Source of the DNA: Cladorhizidae sp. MBARI D1340-BT2
Taxonomy: Eukaryota > Porifera > Demospongiae > Poecilosclerida > Cladorhizidae
DNA: 64,000 nucleotides
NCBI GenBank assembly: GCA_028752905.1
Contig: JAQNBH010000011.1
Location: 2,347,803-2,411,802, forward strand
Direction: 5' to 3'
Below the pieces are notes generated by a model that worked only from the letters and a program-made list of their open reading frames with translations, was not told the DNA's origin and searched no databases. A program made the position numbers and the translations under genes. Positions 56,101-64,000 of this stretch are shown piece after piece (positions within the stretch are counted from its first letter, which is position 1; each line of letters begins with the position of its first letter).

Positions 56101-59100
56101 ATATTTGACTATATTTGGTTGTCCTACACTATATTTGGTTGTCCTACACTATATTTGGTTGTCCTACACTATATTTGGTTGCACTGCACTATATTTGGTT
56201 GTCCTACACTATATTTGGTTGCACTGCACTATATTTGGTTGTCCTGCACTATATTTGGTTGTCCTGCACTGTATTTGGTTGCACTGCACTATATTTGGTT
56301 GTCCTGCACTGTATTTGGTTGTCCTGCACTATATTTGGTTGCACTGCACTATATTTGGTTGTCCTACACTATATTTGGTTGTCCTACACTATATTTGGTT
56401 GTCCTACACTATATTTGGTTGCACTGCACTATATTTGGTTGTCCTACACTATATTTGGTTGCCCTGCACTGTATTTGGTTGTCCTGCACTATATTTGGTT
56501 GTCCTACACTATATTTGGTTGTCCTGCACTATATTTGGTTGCACTGCACTATATTTGGTTGCACTGCACTATATTTGGTTGTCCTGCACTGTATTTGGTT
56601 GCACTGCACTATATTTGGTTGTCCTGCACTGTATTTGGTTGCACTGCACTATATTTGGTTGTCCTGCACTGTATTTGGTTGCACTGCACTATATTTGGTT
56701 GTCCTACACTGTATTTGGTTGTCCTGTACTGTATTTGGTTGTCCTGCACTGTATTTGGTTGTCCTGCACTGTATTTGGTTGTCCTGCACTATATTTGGTT
56801 GTCCTGCACTGTATTTGGTTGCACTGCACTGTATTTGGTTGTCCTGCACTATATTTGGTTGCACTGCACTATATTTGGTTGTCCTACACTATATTTGGTT
56901 GTCCTACACTATATTTGGTTGTCCTGCACTGTATTTGGTTGTCCTACACTATATTTGGTTGTCCTGCACTGTATTTGGTTGTCCTGCACTGTATTTGGTT
57001 GCCCTGCACTGTATTTGGTTGCACTGCACTATATTTGGTTGTCCTGCACTGTATTTGGTTGCACTGCACTATATTTGGTTGCACTGCACTATATTTGGTT
57101 GTCCTGCACTGTATTTGGTTGTCCTACACTGTATTTGGTTGCACTGCACTGTATTTGGTTGCACTGCACTGTATTTGGTTGTCCTACACTGTATTTGGTT
57201 GTCCTACACTGTATTTGGTTGCACTGCACTGTATTTGGTTGCACTGCACTATATTTGGTTGTCCTGCACTGTATTTGGTTGCACTGCACTATATTTGGTT
57301 GTCCTGCACTGTATTTGGTTGCACTGCACTGTATTTGGTTGCACTGCACTATATTTGGTTGTCCTGCACTGTATTTGGTTGTCCTACACTATATTTGGTT
57401 GCACTGCACTATATTTGGTTGTCCTGCACTGTATTTGGTTGTCCTACACTGTATTTGGTTGCACTGCACTGTATTTGGTTGCACTGCACTGTATTTGGTT
57501 GTCCTACACTGTATTTGGTTGTCCTGTACTGTATTTGGTTGTCCTGCACTGTATTTGGTTGTCCTGCACTGTATTTGGTTGTCCTGTACTGTATTTGGTT
57601 GTCCTGCACTGTATTTGGTTGTCCTACACTGTATTTGGTTGTCCTGTACTGTATTTGGTTGTCCTGCACTGTATTTGGTTGTCCTGCACTGTATTTGGTT
57701 GCACTGCACTGTATTTGGTTGTCCTGCACTGTATTTGGTTGTCCTGCACTATATTTGGTTGTCCTGCACTGTATTTGGTTGCACTGCACTGTATTTGGTT
57801 GTCCTGCACTATATTTGGTTGCACTGCACTATATTTGGTTGTCCTGCACTGTATTTGGTTGTCCTGCACTGTATTTGGTTGCACTGCACTGTATTTGGTT
57901 GTCCTGCACTGTATTTGGTTGTCCTGCACTATATTTGGTTGTCCTGCACTGTATTTGGTTGTCCTGTACTGTATTTGGTTGTCCTACACTATATTTGGTT
58001 GTCCTACACTATATTTGGTTGTCCTACACTATATTTGGTTGTCCTGCACTGTATTTGGTTGTCCTACACTATATTTGGTTGTCCTGCACTGTATTTGGTT
58101 GCACTGCACTGTATTTGGTTGCCCTACACTATATTTGGTTGTCCTGCACTGTATTTGGTTGCACTGCACTGTATTTGGTTGCACTGCACTATATTTGGTT
58201 GTCCTGCACTGTATTTGGTTGTCCTACACTATATTTGGTTGTCCTGCACTGTATTTGGTTGTCCTGCACTATATTTGGTTGTCCTGCACTGTATTTGGTT
58301 GTCCTGCACTGTATTTGGTTGCACTGCACTGTATTTGGTTGTCCTGCACTGTATTTGGTTGTCCTGCACTGTATTTGGTTGTCCTGCACTGTATTTGGTT
58401 GTCCTGCACTGTATTTGGTTGTCCTGCACTATATTTGGTTGTCCTGCACTGTATTTGGTTGCACTGCACTATATTTGGTTGTCCTGCACTGTATTTGGTT
58501 GTCCTGCACTGTATTTGGTTGTCCTGCACTATATTTGGTTGTCCTGCACTGTATTTGGTTGTCCTGCACTATATTTGGTTGCACTGCACTATATTTGGTT
58601 GTACTGCACTGTATTTGGTTGTCCTACACTATATTTGGTTGCACTGCACTATATTTGGTTGTCCTGCACTGTATTTGGTTGTCCTGCACTGTATTTGGTT
58701 GTCCTGCACTGTATTTGGTTGCACTGCACTATATTTGGTTGTCCTACACTATATTTGGTTGCACTGCACTATATTTGGTTGTCCTGCACTGTATTTGGTT
58801 GCACTGCACTATATTTGGTTGCCCTGCACTATATTTGGTTGTCCTACACTATATTTGGTTGTCCTACACTATATTTGGTTGCACTGCACTATATTTGGTT
58901 GTCCTGCACTATATTTGGTTGTCCTACACTATATTTGGTTGCACTGCACTATATTTGGTTGTCCTACACTATATTTGGTTGTCCTGCACTGTATTTGGTT
59001 GCACTGCACTATATTTGGTTGTCCTACACTATATTTGGTTGTCCTGCACTATATTTGGTTGTCCTGCACTGTATTTGGTTGTCCTACACTATATTTGGTT

Positions 59101-60588
59101 GCCCTGCACTATATTTGGTTGTCCTACACTATATTTGGTTGTCCTGCACTGTATTTGGTTGCACTGCACTGTATTTGGTTGTCCTGCACTATATTTGGTT
59201 GTCCTACACTATATTTGGTTGTCCTACACTATATTTGGTTGTCCTGCACTGTATTTGGTTGCACTGCACTGTATTTGGTTGTCCTGCACTATATTTGGTT
59301 GCCCTGCACTATATTTGGTTGTCCTGCACTGTATTTGGTTGCACTGCACTATATTTGGTTGTCCTGCACTATATTTGGTTGTCCTACACTATATTTGGTT
59401 GTCCTGCACTGTATTTGGTTGTCCTGCACTATATTTGGTTGCACTGCACTATATTTGGTTGTCCTACACTATATTTGGTTGTCCTGCACTGTATTTGGTT
59501 GCACTGCACTATATTTGGTTGTCCTGCACTGTATTTGGTTGTCCTGCACTGTATTTGGTTGCACTGCACTATATTTGGTTGTCCTACACTATATTTGGTT
59601 GTCCTGCACTATATTTGGTTGTCCTACACTATATTTGGTTGTCCTGCACTGTATTTGGTTGCACTGCACTATATTTGGTTGTCCTGCACTGTATTTGGTT
59701 GTCCTGCACTGTATTTGGTTGCCCTGCACTATATTTGGTTGTCCTGCACTGTATTTGGTTGCACTGCACTGTATTTGGTTGCACTGCACTATATTTGGTT
59801 GTCCTGCACTATATTTGGTTGTCCTGCACTGTATTTGGTTGTCCTGCACTATATTTGGTTGTCCTGCACTGTATTTGGTTGTCCTGCACTGTATTTGGTT
59901 GCACTGCACTATATTTGGTTGTCCTACACTATATTTGGTTGTCCTGCACTGTATTTGGTTGCACTGCACTATATTTGGTTGTCCTACACTATATTTGGTT
60001 GTCCTGCACTGTATTTGGTTGCACTGCACTGTATTTGGTTGTCCTGCACTGTATTTGGTTGTCCTACACTGTATTTGGTTGTCCTGCACTATATTTGGTT
60101 GTCCTGCACTGTATTTGGTTGCACTGCACTATATTTGGTTGTCCTGCACTATATTTGGTTGTCCTACACTATATTTGGTTGTCCTGCACTGTATTTGGTT
60201 GCACTGCACTATATTTGGTTGTCCTGCACTATATTTGGTTGTCCTGCACTGTATTTGGTTGCACTGCACTATATTTGGTTGTCCTGCACTGTATTTGGTT
60301 GTCCTGCACTGTATTTGGTTGTCCTACACTATATTTGGTTGTCCTGCACTGTATTTGGTTGTCCTGCACTGCACTGCACTGTATTTGGTTGTCCTGCACT
60401 ATATTTGGTTGCCCTACACTATATTTGGTTGCACTGCACTATATTTTGTTGTCCTACACTATATTTGGTTGTCCTACACTGTATTTGGTTGTCCTGCACT
60501 ATATTTGGTTGTCCTGCACTATAATTGGTTGCACTGTACTATATTTGGTGCAACACTATACACTATGTTTGGTTGCACTACACTTGGC
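56101..60588. repeat. 20-bp satellite, about 220 units
   Basis: Consensus gtcctgcactatatttggtt. Variation is confined to a few positions: gtcct/gcact/gccct at the start, a/g/t before cact, and a or g before tatttgg. From 56121 to 60370 every unit is exactly 20 bp, more than 210 in a row with no indel; then a 10-bp insertion (60371-60380) and decayed units follow. Because 20 is not a multiple of 3 and the unit lacks stops in any forward phase, all three plus frames are open for over 1,400 codons. Confidence 0.97.
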
Positions 60589-61076
60589 ATAACAGACATA
60601 AATGAACCTACAGAGCTAGCTGACGCTCAATTAGTTCTTCACCTTGGTTACCATACTTGTTGGCTTTCTTTACGAAGAAAGAGCTGTCTTCGAGATAGTA
60701 GCTAGCAACAGAGGGCAGCCTATGAAGTTCCTAGAAGAAAAAAGAACGATAGTTGGTGAACTTCCATCTGAGAAAAACTTGAATTTGACTTGTCCCAATG
60801 AATAGCTGTGCATGCCAATTATGTCATCTGCCATGTGTACTTTTGTGGTCTGGTAAGGTGTTCTCAGTGTTAAAAGCCCTGGAGACACACTTGCTATAGT
60901 CCTCTGAGGGGGAGAGGGAAACGGAACAACTTGAAACAAGAACAAGATGGACAACATTATAGTGGATTGGCCTGGAAACAAAACTGGCGCCAGAACTAGT
61001 TAAATGGCCTTTATCATTTATTAACTCTCCTATCAAAGCAGACAATAGTACAACTTATCATGCACAGCTACAAGCT
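60589..61076. other. No gene recognised
   Basis: Open readings on the minus strand (60670-60981) show no family resemblance. Confidence 0.35.
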
Positions 61077-61700
61077 GCAACCAGCAATCTTTCCCCTCTT
61101 AGGAAATGGGCTGTTGGCGCAAACTCTACAGGTGCTGTGGATGGAAGAATGGCTGTTGCAGATGCCATTAAATCTGAAGATTTGAGCTGAGCTGAACCGT
61201 GCCTCAGACTGAAAACTTAACTTTAGCAAAGCCGCAGTCAGTGACGAGACAGGAAAATCAATGGCAGCCAATTAGCAACAATAGTCAGAGGCACTTTGTT
61301 TTTATTGTTTTATAATTGGCTGGAAGGAAAACATGTGGCTATGACTTCACTCTACAGTACCTGGAAATATACTTTGAATTGCAACCAACAATCTTTCCCC
61401 TCTTAGGAAATGGATGAGGTCCTCTGTTGGCGCAAACTCTACAGGTGCTGTGGATGGAAGAAGGGCTGTTGCAGATGCCATTAAATCTGAAGATTTGAGC
61501 TGAGCTGAACCGTGCCTCAGACTGAAAACTTAACTTTAGCAAAGCCGCAGTCAGTGACGAGACAGGAAAATCAATGGCAGCCAATTAGCAACAATAGTCA
61601 GAGGCACTTTGTTTTTATTGTTTTATAATTGGCCAGTGGATTCCTGGAAGGAAAACATGTGGCTATGACTTCACTCTACAGTACCTGGAAATATACTTGG
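61077..61700. repeat. Tandem duplication, about 305 and 320 bp
   Basis: 61077-61380 and 61381-61700 are almost identical, from gcaaccaRcaatctttcccc to ggaaatatactt. The second copy has about 10 extra bases (gatgaggtcc) early and cagtggattc late. Probably a recent duplication of non-coding sequence. Confidence 0.9.
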
Positions 61701-62249
61701 AATGAGTCACTTGCCTTTTCAATAGCATGGGCTTGTGTAAATTGAGAAGGGTTGTCTTTGTGGTGGAAATGTGAGAATTGACTGGCAAAGATTGAGGAAG
61801 AAGAACTGGCTGCACCCGAGTGTCAATCTACTGTATAGTTAGTAGCTGTCAGAGGTAGGATGCTGGAATTTCATTAAGACATAGCTTCTCAACTGCTCAC
61901 AATAGCTATGGAGGTGGACACACCTTTTCAAGGCATTCGGAGGGCGCCTTCTCCATGACAGGCTTTGCTAGTGAGACAAGGAAAGGTCTGGAAAACAGAC
62001 AGTTCATTTTGGATCGCTGCACCACTAAGGGGTGGGCAAGGAATGGCTTGTTGGTTCATAATTAGCTCCAGAGCAAAGGGATTGAGAGCAATTCCAGGAA
62101 TGCATAAGTGCCTGTGTGCAGCCTATCTCAGCTGAAGGACTTCCTGAAACAGTAGTAAAGGCCAGGAAGGGACTGTTCGTAACTGCAGTTGTGATTGTCA
62201 CCCTTTTACATGTACTTGCACCTCCCTTCAAACTGGACCTGGAGTTTTA
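61701..62249. other. No gene recognised
   Basis: No supportable coding sequence or repeat. Confidence 0.4.
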
Positions 62250-62416
62250 TGACTGTTTTGTAATGTTAAAATCACCTTCTCAATAATCAACTTCAAATTT
62301 TATTCACCTGATGAAGACTAGAGCATCTAGTCAAAACGTCGAGTGAATACAATTTGATTGAGAAGGTGATTTTAATATTATTATGTCAACTGAGAGTTAT
62401 TGACTGTTTTGTAATG
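62250..62416 (+). ncRNA. Hammerhead-like 135-bp mini-element with 16-bp TSD
   Basis: The exact direct repeat tgactgttttgtaatg at 62250-62265 and 62401-62416 flanks the element (62266-62400). The outer arms ttaaaatcaccttctcaat and its complement (62357-62375) form a 19-bp stem. An inner 14-bp stem (caaattttattcac/gtgaatacaatttg, one mismatch) leads to CTGATGA (62308-62314), a perfect 6-bp stem gactag-agcat-ctagtc, then AAAACGTC. This is the layout of a type I hammerhead ribozyme with very short stem III, like those in Penelope-like elements. It departs by an extra A after CTGATGA, A in place of G in GAAA, and an unpaired GA after GTC, so this copy may be inactive. Confidence 0.65.
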
Positions 62417-63245
62417 ATGCAGCTATTGATTGGCCATGTGAAGGGAGGTGAAGGATTATCACGTTACAGTTATTTTTTAAATGAATTTTTTTTTTTAACG
62501 ACATCCGAGTAGATGTTTATGTGGTTAATCAGTTAACATACACAGACAGACATAACTGGAGATTGTGTGTGCAGTTGGCGCATTGTGTCTGCTGAGGCCA
62601 GAGAAAAAGAGAGCAGAAAAGACGCAGTAATGAAGTTTAATATAACTCACCTCCTTCTCCAATCACCACATGGCTTAATTATTTTTAAATGAATATCACA
62701 ACAGTCGTCCTGTTTTAGCACACTAAATAGCCATAGCTTCTCTCTAGTTGATACAAAATTTCACACCAATATATCCATGGTAACTATGAAAATGTTACGT
62801 GAAGGTTGAGGAGGCAGTGTGTAATAACTAAATGGTGGCAATCATCGGCATTTCAAAATTGCCGTCATTAGTTACCGATGTTCTGCTGTTGTTGTCTATC
62901 ACTACTCTATTTTTAGTTTGCGAAAGAAGAATGAAATGTGAATCATTGACCATTTTTGAATTAGTGTTATTATTGTTATCATTTATAATTAATGGTTAAC
63001 TTTCCCTTGGCCCATCAAGCTGGAAATGAAGTTTTCTGGTATTTTATAGAGGCTTAGCCATCTCCGTAGCAGTACAAGTAATAAATAAAAAAATGACTGG
63101 TGTTCAGCACGACTGATCAATTTTGTGTGTATACGTGTATGTTTATTGTTGTCAATTTGATTATGATATCTTCATGGAACTGGGCATGCTCTGTTATTAC
63201 TGTCTTGGTCATTTGTAGAATGCCATGTTTCCCTCTATTAGAAAC
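62417..63245. other. No gene recognised
   Basis: AT-rich, with a T9 run near 62489. No supportable coding sequence. Confidence 0.4.
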
Positions 63246-63440
63246 TGCCCCTCCAATTGATTGTAACCACCCCTCCAATTGATTGTAACTGCCCATCCAA
63301 TTGATTGTAACCGCCCCTCCAATTGATTGTAACTGCCCCTCCAATTGTAACAGCCTCTCCAATTGTAACCACACCTCCAATTGTAACCGCCCTCCAATTA
63401 TAGTAGCTCAGTCTCAGTTGGTTATAGTAACCCCCTTCCA
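63246..63440. repeat. About 22-bp minisatellite
   Basis: Around eight units of ccaattgattgtaaccgccc plus ct; later units lack gattg. Confidence 0.9.
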
Positions 63441-63520
63441 TTGTGACCTGGAGGCAAATAGCAAATAAGAAATGAACAAATAATTACTGAGAACTGAAGA
63501 CAACAGGAGGGAACAAATTC

Positions 63521-63588
63521 TTGGCACCAGCAGTGATTGAACCCGCTTTCCAGGAGAGTTACTCAACCATTTAGCCACGGGCACCCAA
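63521..63588 (-). mobile_element. tRNA-like SINE head
   Basis: On the minus strand the sequence starts gggtgcccgtggctaaatgg and runs to gggttcaatcac. These fit RNA polymerase III box A (tggctaaatgg) and box B (ggttcaatc) at tRNA-like spacing. The ends do not pair as an acceptor stem, so it is a tRNA-derived SINE head rather than a tRNA gene. A body may extend toward 63440. Confidence 0.4.
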
Positions 63589-64000
63589 ACCATTAAAAGT
63601 CCTCCAAAAGGTTATTGAACTCTTTCACAACTGCAATGAATAGTTCTTTGAATAGTAATCGCAGGTCGATTGGACGGAAGGAAATAGTAACTGCGGTTCC
63701 TATTAGAGAATATACGATAGCCATTTCTAACATTTTGTGTATCTTATGTTCATCCACCCACTCCATGCACTTGCAGTGCCTCACGCTATGAGGCAAACAC
63801 AGTGAATGGGATGGAACGTACGGAAGCCCACTTCACCTCTAGTAAGTGAACATGTTTTGTCATGGTTGTTATAGTGGAATTGCTATGCACTAGGAGCAGC
63901 AGCAGTTTCTATCTAGCGATCTAGGGTTGTGGTGTCATCATCTAAGCACATGATTGAGGTGTTGTGTGACTGCAGTTATATTGGTTTTGAGAGTCATTTT
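63589..64000. other. No gene recognised
   Basis: A minus reading (63593-63796) is open but has no recognisable motif. Confidence 0.35.

Noticed and set aside
56101..60588. CRISPR-like direct repeats
   Set aside because: Units are contiguous without unique spacers, and the context is eukaryotic.
55844..60705. Three overlapping plus-strand ORFs of about 1,470-1,580 codons
   Set aside because: They are the three forward frames of a 20-bp satellite without stop codons; the peptides are 20-residue repeats of one DNA unit, with no independent coding sign.
60670..61045. Minus-strand ORFs after the satellite
   Set aside because: No recognisable domain, start context or splice signals.

Overview
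The window reads as nuclear DNA of a metazoan, most likely a marine invertebrate such as a sponge; that assignment is inference from the mix of repeats. Eukaryotic signs are spliceable introns with GT..AG ends, an intron-split gene resembling a mitochondrial complex I subunit, and a dense mix of hAT, piggyBac, Penelope-like, LINE, Tigger and Merlin-type fragments. I see no operon, Shine-Dalgarno site or CRISPR array. Most of the 64 kb is transposon-derived or tandemly repeated.

Layout. 1-2.5 kb holds a broken hAT copy (minus strand) whose better sister lies at 26.7-29.3 kb. 3.5-6 kb has two different LINE fragments abutting. 6.1-9.6 kb is a 3.5-kb DNA transposon with long, poly-C-tipped terminal inverted repeats, carrying a poorly described gene family whose full-length members I believe resemble XPG/FEN nucleases. 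10.1-11.6 kb is the best single-exon host gene, a type II membrane glycosyltransferase-like protein with one frameshift. 13-14.8 kb has more LINE pieces. 15.9-17.4 kb is an NDUFA11-like gene on the minus strand, with a minisatellite inside an intron. 20.6-26.7 kb is a tetranucleotide array split by an unclassified transposon, itself interrupted by a nested hAT with a perfect 8-bp target duplication. 29.4-32.6 kb is a piggyBac with TTAA ends and an intron. 34-41.2 kb is an AT-rich array broken up by a MITE, a Tigger tail, CR1-like LINE pieces and a CGGBP1-like hAT. 41.8-45.7 kb has a Penelope-like fragment, a hammerhead-like hairpin and a LINE. 47.4-51.4 kb has another hairpin copy, a foldback element, a short piggyBac derivative and a ZMYM1-like hAT. 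52.6-60.6 kb is dominated by minisatellites, ending in a 4.4-kb array of exactly 20-bp units. 61-64 kb has a tandem duplication, a 135-bp hammerhead-like mini-element with a 16-bp target duplication, and a tRNA-like SINE head.

The genes do not form a pathway. The two host candidates, NDUFA11-like (respiratory complex I) and the glycosyltransferase-like gene, are unrelated and embedded in repeats. Most interesting are the poly-C-tipped transposon, the small hammerhead-like mobile elements, and the unclassified transposon whose first exon overlaps a five-times repeated 14-bp motif. All family names come from reading motifs by eye; no database search was run.
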